Shown: piece after piece, positions 1-6,619 of the stretch
Numbering within the stretch: the first letter of the stretch is position 1
Layout of the letters: each line of letters opens with the position of its first letter
Assembly (NCBI GenBank): GCA_002310155.1
Contig: DBYF01000088.1
Coordinates: 1 to 9,770, forward strand
Length of the DNA: 9,770 nt
From: Mageeibacillus sp. UBA1193
GTDB taxonomy: Bacteria > Bacillota > Clostridia > Saccharofermentanales > Saccharofermentanaceae
Direction: 5' to 3'
Notes under the pieces: generated by a model
Seen by the model: only the letters and a program-made list of their open reading frames with translations
The model's database searches: none
What the model was told of the DNA's origin: nothing
Program-made: the position numbers and the translations under genes

Positions 1-33
1 TGCGGTCTCGTCTGATAAATGGAGGGCTTAGAA

Positions 34-345
34 ATGAGTAACGAAAGAAAAGGGTTAATGACGCTGATAAAGATAGCTCCGATTGTTGGACTCGTGTACA
101 TATTTGCGATCTTTGGGCTTCGCATCAGCTCGTCACATGCAGCGCATGTGGTAGCGTTCTTCATGGTGTGTGCTTTTCTTTTGTGGTCTATAGCTCTGAC
201 TGTGGCCATGGCGGTCATTTATAACAAGCAGAAAGCGACTTTGAACGGACAGACGAAGATGCTGATGAAGATCATGATGGTCGTGGCGCCTTTTACGATC
301 GTGGCAGTCGGTGTTATCGCTTATCTGGTTTTCTATCCGTGGTGA
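34..345 (+). CDS. Small three-helix membrane protein of unknown function
   Basis: This encodes a 103-residue protein that I do not recognise. An in-frame ATG at 19 would add five residues, but a GGAGGG ribosome binding site at 21-26 lies 7 nt before the ATG at 34, so the inner start is preferred. The protein has three hydrophobic segments at about residues 11-30, 39-63 and 80-101, joined by short polar loops; the loop at 64-79 is rich in Lys/Gln/Asn. There is no cleavable signal peptide and no catalytic motif. Its stop is only 26 nt before the lipoprotein gene, so the two are probably co-transcribed, and it could be a membrane partner of that lipoprotein. A TGA at 13-15 may end an upstream gene, but too little sequence is present to tell. 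Confidence 0.8.
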   Translation: MSNERKGLMTLIKIAPIVGLVYIFAIFGLRISSSHAAHVVAFFMVCAFLLWSIALTVAMAVIYNKQKATLNGQTKMLMKIMMVVAPFTIVAVGVIAYLVFYPW

Positions 346-371
346 GGTAAAGAAGGGTTGGAGGAAACTGT

Positions 372-2003
372 ATGAAAAAGGTGTTAGCTGTTGCGCTGGC
401 TCTGGTGATGGCGCTTCCGATGGCGGCGTGTAAGAAGTCAGAGACGAAGAAGAAATCGAAAGCCAGGAAGGATAAGGTCAGCACCGAGAAGGTGGATGTT
501 GATAAGATCAAGGAACTCGATGGTGTCATGCTTAAGATCGATGTGACTTCTTATGCGCTTCAGGATCCGAATTACGATCAGCGTACAGGTGCAAACTATT
601 ATGTCTGTTACGATGGAACGCTTAAGTGCGAAGCCTTTTATTCTTTAAGCGGAAAACAGGAATACTCCACAGTGCTTTCCGATAGTGACCTGATTGAAGT
701 TTTTGAGTTCTGTCAGGAGTACGGGGACGGTAAAAAACTCAAGGACTATCAGGAAACCGCAAATGACGGAGAAGTCCTGGAATTCATCTACACCGATGAA
801 AAGGGAAAAGAACATGTGATCTACAGAGGCTACTGTTATCAGAACAAGGTCCTTTGGGATCTGTATGATATGCTTGGAGACTACATCCGGAAAATCAAAG
901 ACGAGGCAGATAAGAATCCGACGCAGAGCGATAATTCAGATGATGATTTCTCGGATCAAGCACTGATGTCGATTGATGAACTCAAGAAGGTCGACGGGTA
1001 TATGCTTTCGATCAGCGGTGAGTGTTTAGCACCGATGGATTACTATAATGACGAGGCACGGGATAGCACTTATTTGATTTACTATAACGGAACGATCGAG
1101 AGAGTAAGCTATCATTCGATGAGTGATCCGGTCACGCATACTGTCGAGATTCCGGATGACGTCCTTTATGACTTCTATAAGTTCTGCGTAAAATACGGTG
1201 ACGGCAAGGCGTTCCATGGATACAGTGAGAATGTCTGTGATGGTGAGATGTACTATTTTACCTATAAGGATGAAAATGGAACGGCTCATTATATCTACGG
1301 CGGTTACTGCTATGAGGTTCAAGTCCTGCAGGACATCATTCATAAAGCAGCGGATTTCTTCTATCCGGATTTCTCGATCGCGTGCCAGGAAAGAATCGGC
1401 GGATATGAAGGACTTCTTGAGACTGTCACGAATCTGCCGTCTCCTGAGATCAGAAAGATCGATACTCTTCCGGACGATGTCGTTCTCGAGCCCGGTGCAA
1501 ATCCGGACGCTTCGGCGTTTTTCTACGAGTACACTTACACAACGACAGAAGATGCGGAGAAAGGTCCGATCGTGTGCTATGTCGGACAGTATGGATATCT
1601 TTTTGCCATGAAGAATAACCGTAACTGGGATATCGCGGACCTGATCATCGAAGTGAACGGTAGGACGCTTACCGCAGTCCTCGATCCGATGCCGGCGCAC
1701 TATATGCCGCTGACGGAAATGCTTTACAACGGACCGATAACGATCAGGATGGACGATTGGAAGTTTGGAAAAGCAGGATATGTGCAGGGCTTAGGCATAG
1801 GCGGTGCCAATAAGGATATCTGTGAAGTCGGCACCATCATTATGGACACGGATGATGATATGCTTCGTATCGTAACAGAAGAAGGCAAGTATAGCCATAT
1901 AGTTGTCGCTAAGATCAATTCCGTGACCCAGGATGAACTAAAGGAGATCTTTGGAGAAGGAGAGGTCACGGTCACGATCTCTCTGGGAAGCCATCAGAAT
2001 TAA
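372..2003 (+). CDS. Putative lipoprotein with an internally duplicated module
   Basis: This encodes a 543-residue predicted surface lipoprotein. Residues 1-20 form a signal peptide with a lipobox, LPMAAC, so Cys20 should be lipidated after cleavage by signal peptidase II; a Lys/Ser-rich linker (21-40) follows. Residues ~42-175 and ~200-333 are two copies of one module. Both carry FC-x-x-YGDGK, DGE, an aromatic F-x-Y strand, Y-x-GYCY and VL-x-D at a constant offset of 158 residues. The copies are separated by an Asp/Ser-rich linker (about 176-199). Residues ~340-543 form a distinct, probably beta-rich C-terminal domain (a strand pattern ending in EVTVTISLG) with no motif I can name. The start is supported by GGAGG at 360-364, 7 nt before the ATG. 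A substrate-binding or cell-envelope role is possible, but the sequence does not show it. Lipoprotein status is well supported; function is unknown. Confidence 0.92.
   Translation: MKKVLAVALALVMALPMAACKKSETKKKSKARKDKVSTEKVDVDKIKELDGVMLKIDVTSYALQDPNYDQRTGANYYVCYDGTLKCEAFYSLSGKQEYSTVLSDSDLIEVFEFCQEYGDGKKLKDYQETANDGEVLEFIYTDEKGKEHVIYRGYCYQNKVLWDLYDMLGDYIRKIKDEADKNPTQSDNSDDDFSDQALMSIDELKKVDGYMLSISGECLAPMDYYNDEARDSTYLIYYNGTIERVSYHSMSDPVTHTVEIPDDVLYDFYKFCVKYGDGKAFHGYSENVCDGEMYYFTYKDENGTAHYIYGGYCYEVQVLQDIIHKAADFFYPDFSIACQERIGGYEGLLETVTNLPSPEIRKIDTLPDDVVLEPGANPDASAFFYEYTYTTTEDAEKGPIVCYVGQYGYLFAMKNNRNWDIADLIIEVNGRTLTAVLDPMPAHYMPLTEMLYNGPITIRMDDWKFGKAGYVQGLGIGGANKDICEVGTIIMDTDDDMLRIVTEEGKYSHIVVAKINSVTQDELKEIFGEGEVTVTISLGSHQN
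495..1370 (+). repeat. Tandem duplication of a ~134-residue module inside the lipoprotein gene
   Basis: Codons 42-175 (495-896) and 200-333 (969-1370) of the lipoprotein encode homologous modules. Shared landmarks include a Leu/Val-Asp-Gly-x-Met-Leu opening, a Tyr-rich strand, FC-x-x-YGDGK at residues 113/271, and GYCY at 153/311. All sit at the same 158-residue offset, so there is essentially no net insertion or deletion between copies. The paired Cys residues in FC and GYCY recur in both copies. The DNA copies are clearly diverged, so this is an old duplication. Residue matching was by eye. Confidence 0.85.
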
Positions 2004-2016
2004 TCAATAGTATGAG

Positions 2017-2083
2017 AACCTTCTCCTGGGATCTGACTCGATTTGTTTCGGGTTGTTTCGGAGAAGGTTTCTTTATATCTTCC
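2017..2083 (+). terminator. Probable long-loop hairpin terminator after the lipoprotein gene
   Basis: AACCTTCTCC at 2017-2026 is perfectly complementary to GGAGAAGGTT at 2060-2069, a 10-bp stem beginning 13 nt after the lipoprotein stop. The loop is about 33 nt, longer than usual. The 3' side runs into a T-rich but interrupted tail (TCTTTATATCTT). It fits a rho-independent terminator, although the long loop and broken T-tract make it weaker than a textbook one. Confidence 0.6.
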
Positions 2084-2100
2084 TAATTACTCAAAATACA

Positions 2101-2129
2101 TTTATTTATCATCCTGCGAGTGTTACTAT
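2101..2129 (+). promoter_or_regulatory. Tentative sigma-A promoter for the LRR gene
   Basis: An extended -10-like element, TGT followed by TACTAT (2121-2129, 4 of 6 to TATAAT), has a poor -35 candidate TTTATT (2101-2106, 3 of 6) 17 nt upstream. Transcription from here would start near 2136, just before the hairpin at 2141-2158. Something must drive this gene after the terminator at 2017-2083, which is the main support. Confidence 0.35.
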
Positions 2130-2140
2130 ACAAAGTGGAG

Positions 2141-2158
2141 TTTCTCGTTTTCGAGAAA
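2141..2158 (+). promoter_or_regulatory. Short 5'-leader hairpin upstream of the LRR gene
   Basis: TTTCTCG (2141-2147) and CGAGAAA (2152-2158) form a perfect 7-bp stem closed by a TTTT loop. It lies 35 nt before the LRR start codon and has no T-tract after it, so it is not a terminator on this strand. If the tentative promoter is right, it would sit almost at the 5' end of the mRNA, where such stems often protect transcripts from decay. That role is inference. Confidence 0.4.
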
Positions 2159-2193
2159 GATTTGGGTAAAAACAAAAACGTGGGGTATGGGTT

Positions 2194-5151
2194 ATGAGTA
2201 AGAAGAGATGTTTGAGCGGTCTGCTCTCGCTTGTCGTACTGGTAAGCACGGTTCTCGCATTCAGCACTATGACGGTATTTGCGGGAGAGGGAACAGAGGT
2301 AGAGCCTTCCAGTTGCACTATTTCGGATTCCGAGTTTACGATCACACACAGTGGTATGACGGACTTTCAGGAAACGATCACTTCGTTTACGTTCGGAACA
2401 CTTAATGATGGATACAGTAGTTTCATTTACAATGTTTCATCATTGACTATGTACGCGTATAATGGTGAGCTTTCGGATGGTCAGGGAAATGTGATTCCGT
2501 TTTATCCGGTTCGATCATATCAGTCACTTCCGTATGAGAACGATACGTACGTATACTTTTATGATTTGACTCCGGAAAAAAACGTTGTTGATATGAGAAT
2601 CTACATTGATCCGGAACAGTATATGGCAGCACCTGCCGGCATATATACCGGTACGATGACCCTGGGATGTCAATGGTGGGAATCCGGCGGAGATAATTGG
2701 GCTTTCGGAGATCCGTTATATGTTAATTTGACACTGGTCGTTCCGGAGAAGGCCGGTGATAGTATCGAGTGGAGATATGACAGTACTACTAAGGAACTGA
2801 AGATCCTTGGCTCGGGCGCGATGTATGATTTTGCGGATGCGGAGAGTATTCCGTGGTACACCTACAAGGACGAAATCACATCTGTTGTTGTTGAACCCGG
2901 TGTAACAAACGTCGGCAATAATGCCTTCAAGAACTGTACGGCTCTTAAGGCAGTTACGTTAGACAGATCGGTGGTATCCATCGGAAAGGATTCTTTCTAT
3001 GGATGTACTGCATTGAGCGATATCTATGTAAAAGCGAATCCTGCTGATCTTACATGGAACGAGGATGGTAATGATTTCATAGCGGGCTACGCAACAACTT
3101 GTCATGTTGCTTCCCGTCTGACCGCTGACTACAAAGCGAAGTTCAACAATGTCAACGTTACATTTGCAGGGTACGTCGTTAACGAAGGTGGATCCTGTGG
3201 AGCGGATGTGAACTGGTATCTCGATGGTGATGATGTGATCATCATCAGCGGATCAGGTCCGATGGGTGAGTTTGGGTCTAGCAGTACACCATGGTATAGC
3301 CAGCGTGATCAGATCGTCGGTGTGATCATTAAAGATGGCGTAACATCTGTTGGTTCATATGCTTTCTATAACTGCGATAATCTTACAACAGCCACTATCC
3401 CTGATAGTGTTACCAGTATTGGAAGAGACGCATTCTCTTATTGTGAAAAGCTTACTTATGCACCTCTGCCGTCAAAACTGACGGAGCTTGGACTGCAAGC
3501 TTTCTCTAATACCGGCATCAGTTCGATCACGATTCCGAAAACTCTCCAGACTATTCCAGACGGTGCTTTTAGCGGCACGAAACTGACTTCTGTGACGGTT
3601 CCGAATACTGTGACATCTCTCGGAAAATACGTGTTCAGCAATTGTTCGAATCTCACTAGTATCGAACTGCCGGATTCATTAACTGATATTGGAGAGATGG
3701 CTTTCTCCAGAACTGCGATCAGATCGATCAAGCTTCCTAAAAACATGGAGTATACCTCAGATGAACTGTTCTATGGATGTGAGCATCTTGAATCGGTTGA
3801 ACTTCCTGAGACTCTTAAGTATGTAGGATGGAGTCTTTTCAGTGGCTGTACAAGTCTTAAGTCAGTCTCTATCCCGAATACGGTAACGGGTGTCGGTTAT
3901 GGTGCTTTCTATAAATGCACCTCTCTTGAATCCATTGAACTTCCAGAAGGTGTAACTGAGATCCGAAACAATGCCTTCACCGGATGTACTTCGCTTAAGT
4001 CGATCAATATCCCTTCGACAGCTACTTCCGTAAGCTATTGTGCTTTCGATGGATGTAAGAATATTGAGGATGTTTACTGTTATGCGGATCCGGATAAACT
4101 GGACTGGGATCTCAGCAATGATCAGTTCTCCCAGAGCGCAAATACAAGGATCCATGTACCCAGCCAGTACGTTGATGCCTTCAAAACAAAGTATCCCAAT
4201 CTTAAATTCTATATTGTGGAAGAGAAGGAAGAAGCAGAGACGGCACGCCTCGAAGGATACTCGGTATCTCTTGACGGCAGTATCGGTGTTAACTTCTACA
4301 TGACTCTGGGCGAAGATGTTCTGGCCGCTAAGGACACAGCTTACATGAAGTTCACGATGAACGGAAAAGATGAGATCATTCCGATAAAGGATATCACTCC
4401 AACTGAAGGTGGATACTATATTTTCCGTAAGAATACCTCTGCGAAAGAAATGGCAGATACGATCACTGCGCAGATCTACATCAAAGATGGAGTGAAGGCC
4501 GGACCTGAGTATTCTTATACTGTCAGGGACTACTGCATGTACATCTATAATCATTCTTCCGCTTATCCTTCGATAGCGCATTACCTTGTGAAGGATATGA
4601 TGAACTACGGAGCTTCCTGTCAGATCTACTTCAATTACAATTACGACGGTGATGCGACGAAACTGGCGAATAGTCTCATGGCGTCCTGGGATCAGAATTT
4701 CCCTTATTTCAATTCTCCGGATAATATTTCTTACGAGAAGACGGTGAAGAATCTGACAGTGGATACTATCAAGGTCGAGCAGGTTTCCCTGTCTCTGAAA
4801 TCGAATATTGTTATGTACCTTTATCTCTCGGGTGTTCCGGATGGTACGACATTCAAGGTGGGCGATAAGACACTCCGTTCGTCCAAATCAGGAAACTACA
4901 CGCTGGTCACGGTACCGGACATTCCTGTTCAGACAATGGATAAGGGTATTCCGATCGAGCTTTATAACGGAACTACCTCGCTCGGAACCATTTCGTACTG
5001 CCCGATGAAGTACTGTTATCTTGTGATGACAATGCCATACGATGATCCGGTCTTCACCGAAGATCTCAGATGGGTAATCCGTAATCTTCATCAGTTTAGC
5101 TATCAGGTGAAGAATTACGAGGCTAGTTTGAAAAGTAATAGCAGCTACTGA
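2194..5151 (+). CDS. Secreted BspA-like leucine-rich-repeat (LRR_5/TpLRR) protein
   Basis: This encodes a 985-residue exported protein. Residues 1-30 are a signal peptide (Lys/Arg N-terminus, hydrophobic core, cleavage after VFA). Residues ~31-188 form a beta-rich N-terminal domain. Two LRR units follow. Unit 1 (~192-327) and unit 2 (~340-675) each open with a strand motif containing GSG-x-M and a PWY, run through repeats of the type AF-x-x-C-x-x-L-x-x-I-x-L-P, and close with a related cap (A-N/D-P-x-x-L-x-W). Unit 1 has about 2 repeats and unit 2 about 11. Residues ~685-985 form a C-terminal domain opening with SLDGSIGVNFYM, a type I associate from memory with clostridial secreted proteins. 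There is no LPXTG anchor, no transmembrane tail and no dockerin. TpLRR proteins of this family usually bind host or matrix components; the ligand here is unknown. The ribosome binding site is weak (GGGG at 2182-2185, 8 nt before ATG), but the signal peptide fixes the start. A 35-codon gene follows 39 nt later. Confidence 0.93.
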   Translation: MSKKRCLSGLLSLVVLVSTVLAFSTMTVFAGEGTEVEPSSCTISDSEFTITHSGMTDFQETITSFTFGTLNDGYSSFIYNVSSLTMYAYNGELSDGQGNVIPFYPVRSYQSLPYENDTYVYFYDLTPEKNVVDMRIYIDPEQYMAAPAGIYTGTMTLGCQWWESGGDNWAFGDPLYVNLTLVVPEKAGDSIEWRYDSTTKELKILGSGAMYDFADAESIPWYTYKDEITSVVVEPGVTNVGNNAFKNCTALKAVTLDRSVVSIGKDSFYGCTALSDIYVKANPADLTWNEDGNDFIAGYATTCHVASRLTADYKAKFNNVNVTFAGYVVNEGGSCGADVNWYLDGDDVIIISGSGPMGEFGSSSTPWYSQRDQIVGVIIKDGVTSVGSYAFYNCDNLTTATIPDSVTSIGRDAFSYCEKLTYAPLPSKLTELGLQAFSNTGISSITIPKTLQTIPDGAFSGTKLTSVTVPNTVTSLGKYVFSNCSNLTSIELPDSLTDIGEMAFSRTAIRSIKLPKNMEYTSDELFYGCEHLESVELPETLKYVGWSLFSGCTSLKSVSIPNTVTGVGYGAFYKCTSLESIELPEGVTEIRNNAFTGCTSLKSINIPSTATSVSYCAFDGCKNIEDVYCYADPDKLDWDLSNDQFSQSANTRIHVPSQYVDAFKTKYPNLKFYIVEEKEEAETARLEGYSVSLDGSIGVNFYMTLGEDVLAAKDTAYMKFTMNGKDEIIPIKDITPTEGGYYIFRKNTSAKEMADTITAQIYIKDGVKAGPEYSYTVRDYCMYIYNHSSAYPSIAHYLVKDMMNYGASCQIYFNYNYDGDATKLANSLMASWDQNFPYFNSPDNISYEKTVKNLTVDTIKVEQVSLSLKSNIVMYLYLSGVPDGTTFKVGDKTLRSSKSGNYTLVTVPDIPVQTMDKGIPIELYNGTTSLGTISYCPMKYCYLVMTMPYDDPVFTEDLRWVIRNLHQFSYQVKNYEASLKSNSSY
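3316..4065 (+). repeat. About 11 tandem LRR_5-type repeat units, 22-23 codons each
   Basis: Residues 375-624 of the secreted LRR protein divide into about 11 units with the pattern S-I-x-L-P-x-x-V-T-x-I-G-x-x-A-F-x-x-C-x-x-L. Three units replace the x-C position by a shorter N/G/R-T turn (near residues 439, 461 and 506) and are one residue shorter. The period, the LP step and the conserved Phe identify the BspA/TpLRR class. The nucleotide copies are diverged, so this is a protein-level repeat and not a recent DNA expansion. Confidence 0.9.
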
Positions 5152-5190
5152 TATAAAGTGTATAACGATAAGCAGGAAAGGATAAAGATC

Positions 5191-5298
5191 ATGGACAATA
5201 AAGAAATCTACGAAATCATGGATATCAGTGTAATCAGATTCGAGAATGCGGATGTTATTACAGATAGTATTCCGCCGGTTCCGGATGGGGACAACTAA
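5191..5298 (+). CDS. 35-residue acidic peptide gene downstream of the LRR gene
   Basis: An ATG at 5191 opens a 35-codon frame ending in TAA at 5296-5298. AGGAAAGGA at 5174-5182 lies 8 nt upstream and is a better ribosome binding site than that of the LRR gene. The peptide has 9 acidic and 2 basic residues, no Cys, no signal peptide and no membrane segment. Its core, VIRFENADVITDS, resembles from memory the 'ExxDVIxTS' core of numerous short clostridial peptides often seen near secreted-protein genes; that likeness is unverified. The C-terminus is Pro/Asp-rich. The gene is 39 nt after the LRR stop and before the terminator at 5344-5389, so it is probably the last gene of that transcript. It could be a small regulatory or export-related peptide or a peptide precursor; no modification enzyme is seen nearby. 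Confidence 0.6.
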   Translation: MDNKEIYEIMDISVIRFENADVITDSIPPVPDGDN

Positions 5299-5343
5299 GA
5301 TACGATATCCGATGTAAAAAGAGGACAAGTGCTTTTCGCGAAG

Positions 5344-5389
5344 AAAAAAGAAACCTCCCTGCGATCTAAATCACGGGGAGTTCTTTTTT
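5344..5389. terminator. Bidirectional rho-independent terminator
   Basis: A stem of about 9 bp pairs AACCTCCCTG (5352-5361) with CGGGGAGTT (5374-5382), allowing one bulged C and one G-T pair, around a 12-nt loop. It is followed by CTTTTTT on the plus strand and preceded by AAAAAAG, which gives a T-tract on the minus strand. It can therefore stop transcripts from the LRR/peptide genes on the left and from the convergent minus-strand gene ending at 5478. Confidence 0.85.
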
Positions 5390-5477
5390 GCCATAATCCG
5401 TCGGCTAGTGTATCAGGATATACGCTTAATAGGAAGTTTAGTGAAAGTGTTGAGCATAAGTAATGAGGTTGGGTTGG

Positions 5478-5765
5478 TTAATGCTCGTTGCGGAAGTTGG
5501 AGTTAGATTGAGAGAGAGGTTCCGCAGCGGGCTCAATCATGGATGGGGTTTTCATGCTGTTGAAAACGGAAGCGTTGGGGCCGACGGGTGGCATTATGGG
5601 GTAGATTCCGCCTATAAGCGGATAGGACAAGTTGCTATAGTAAGGTGGGTAATACGGAAGGGTTGTCTCCCGCTCGCCGGAGGCCGGCTTTCTTACCGGC
5701 GCGGCTGCGGTTACGACTGCGCTTGCCAGAACGGCAGTTGCCAAATAGCTGAAAAGTGCTTTCAT
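5478..5765 (-). CDS. Small secreted Pro/Tyr-rich protein, unknown function
   Basis: This encodes a 95-residue protein on the minus strand. Longer upstream in-frame ATGs exist, but the ATG at 5763-5765 (read on the minus strand) is preceded by AAGGAG with 7-nt spacing and begins a clear signal peptide, MKALFSYLATAVLASAVV, with probable cleavage in the Ala run near residues 20-22. The mature part of about 73 residues is polar and low-complexity: a Pro/Tyr-rich stretch at about 37-60 (PYYPPYYSNLSYP), then Gly/Pro/Ser/Asn-rich sequence. It has no Cys, no repeat array and no transmembrane segment after the signal. The opposite strand is also open across this region (5463-5819), but that frame has no ribosome binding site and a Cys/Trp/Arg-rich composition typical of a shadow. 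The protein is probably released or wall-associated; I do not recognise the family. Confidence 0.62.
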   Translation of the reverse strand: MKALFSYLATAVLASAVVTAAAPVRKPASGERETTLPYYPPYYSNLSYPLIGGIYPIMPPVGPNASVFNSMKTPSMIEPAAEPLSQSNSNFRNEH

Positions 5766-5854
5766 GTTATTTCTCCTTGTGTCTGTCAATGTTGCTTTCT
5801 TAAATGTCATTACCAATGATGTCGTTTTTTGTGTCATTCCTTTGCTGTGACTAC

Positions 5855-5883
5855 AATGTACCATGACGCGAAGTATGGCTCAA
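5855..5883 (-). promoter_or_regulatory. Tentative sigma-A promoter for the minus-strand secreted peptide
   Basis: On the minus strand, TTGAGC (5878-5883, 4 of 6 to TTGACA) and TACATT (5855-5860, 4 of 6 to TATAAT) are separated by exactly 17 nt. The predicted start of transcription near 5848 leaves a leader of about 80 nt before the ATG. Within that leader is a small perfect inverted repeat, TCATT-ACC-AATGA, at 5807-5819. Confidence 0.35.
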
Positions 5884-5917
5884 TATTCAGAAACATTCGT
5901 ACTTGTAGTATATTCAG
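5883..5917. repeat. Direct repeat ATATTCAG, 27-bp period, in the divergent promoter region
   Basis: ATATTCAG occurs at 5883-5890 and 5910-5917, 27 bp apart, between the two divergent promoters. A second pair, TGTCATT at 5805-5811 and 5832-5838, also has a 27-bp offset. Short repeats here could be regulator half-sites, for example for the adjacent TetR protein, but TetR operators are usually inverted rather than direct repeats, so chance remains possible. Confidence 0.35.
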
Positions 5918-5941
5918 CAATCGCTCAAATTCGTGTATAAT
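5913..5941 (+). promoter_or_regulatory. Probable promoter of the tetR operon
   Basis: A perfect TATAAT lies at 5936-5941, 66 nt before the tetR start codon. The best -35 candidate 17 nt upstream, TTCAGC at 5913-5918, matches only 3 of 6 and overlaps the second ATATTCAG repeat. A poor -35 with a perfect -10 and an overlapping repeat fits a regulated promoter; autoregulation by the TetR protein is an inference. Confidence 0.5.
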
Positions 5942-6007
5942 AAGCTACAAATCAGGGTGGAATTGTAAAAAAACGTGGTGTTTGAAAGCACAATAAAGGA
6001 GCGGAAT

Positions 6008-6583
6008 ATGGACGAAAAGAAGACTGACAGAAGAACGATGAAGACCAAGAGAGCCCTTGCTGAGGCGCTTGCGGAGTTCCTTGCGACAAAAGAACTGCAC
6101 CGCATTACGGTTCAGGAGATCGCTGACAAGGCGGACGTGAACCGCGTGACATTCTATCATCACTATCAGGATGTCTATGAGCTCTACGATAAACTCGAGA
6201 CGGAAGTCGTCAACGTAATGGAAGGCCTGATCCGTGACTGCAAGGGTAATCCTGATTATGTTAAGAACCTTATTAACTATATAGATGAGAACCGGGTGTA
6301 CTTCACCATGATGATCAGCCCCTATACCACGTCTACGCTGGGCTACAAACTCGGCTCGATGTTTGACAGCACGTATCTGGAGATCTGCCTCGAGCGCTAT
6401 AACATTACAGAGAATATTATCGAGTTCGAATACCTCTGCCACTACCATGTGGTCGGAAGCCTGTCCATCATCGAGAAGTGGGCGCGTGCCGGATATAATC
6501 AGCCGAAGGAACTGATCGTGCAGGGAATCACTGATCTCGAGAGAGGTTTCCGTACGTTCTGCGAGCAGAAGTTCGGTAAATAA
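6008..6583 (+). CDS. TetR/AcrR-family transcriptional regulator
   Basis: This encodes a 191-residue predicted DNA-binding repressor. An ATG at 5975 would add 11 residues, but AAGGAG at 5996-6001 sits 6 nt before the ATG at 6008, which is the better start. Residues ~12-66 form the TetR N-terminal domain: the first helix (TKRALAEALAEFLA), then the helix-turn-helix at about 33-55 with ITVQEIADKADVNRVTFYHH and the typical Y-x-x-Y-D after it. The C-terminal part (about 70-191) is helical with aromatic and Met residues and should form the ligand pocket and dimer interface; it looks like the compact class with a TetR_C-type domain, but I cannot name the subfamily. The MFS gene begins 36 nt downstream in the same direction with no terminator, so it is the likely regulatory target along with its own promoter. 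The inducer is unknown. Confidence 0.92.
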   Translation: MDEKKTDRRTMKTKRALAEALAEFLATKELHRITVQEIADKADVNRVTFYHHYQDVYELYDKLETEVVNVMEGLIRDCKGNPDYVKNLINYIDENRVYFTMMISPYTTSTLGYKLGSMFDSTYLEICLERYNITENIIEFEYLCHYHVVGSLSIIEKWARAGYNQPKELIVQGITDLERGFRTFCEQKFGK

Positions 6584-6619
6584 TCATATATTCATCGGAA
6601 AGCGGTCGGAAACTAGGAA

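Noticed and set aside
1026..1700. Minus-strand open frame of 224 codons inside the lipoprotein gene
   Set aside because: Lies entirely within a well-supported plus-strand gene, is rich in Arg/Ile/Ser as expected of an antisense shadow, and has no recognisable domain.
2083..2349. Two overlapping minus-strand frames across the LRR leader and start
   Set aside because: They overlap the signal-peptide coding region and have no plausible ribosome binding site or product; the region is better explained by a leader with a hairpin.
3862..4581. Minus-strand open frame of 239 codons inside the LRR gene
   Set aside because: Antisense to repeated LRR codons; its apparent pattern is a mirror of the repeat, with no start signal or domain.
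5789..5794. TTGACA-like hexamer on the minus strand just before the secreted peptide gene
   Set aside because: Too close to the start codon: a -10 at normal spacing would fall at or inside the coding sequence.
5463..5819. Plus-strand open frame of 118 codons opposite the small secreted protein
   Set aside because: No ribosome binding site before its ATG, and an odd Cys/Trp/Arg-rich composition. The minus-strand frame has AAGGAG, a signal peptide and a matching terminator.
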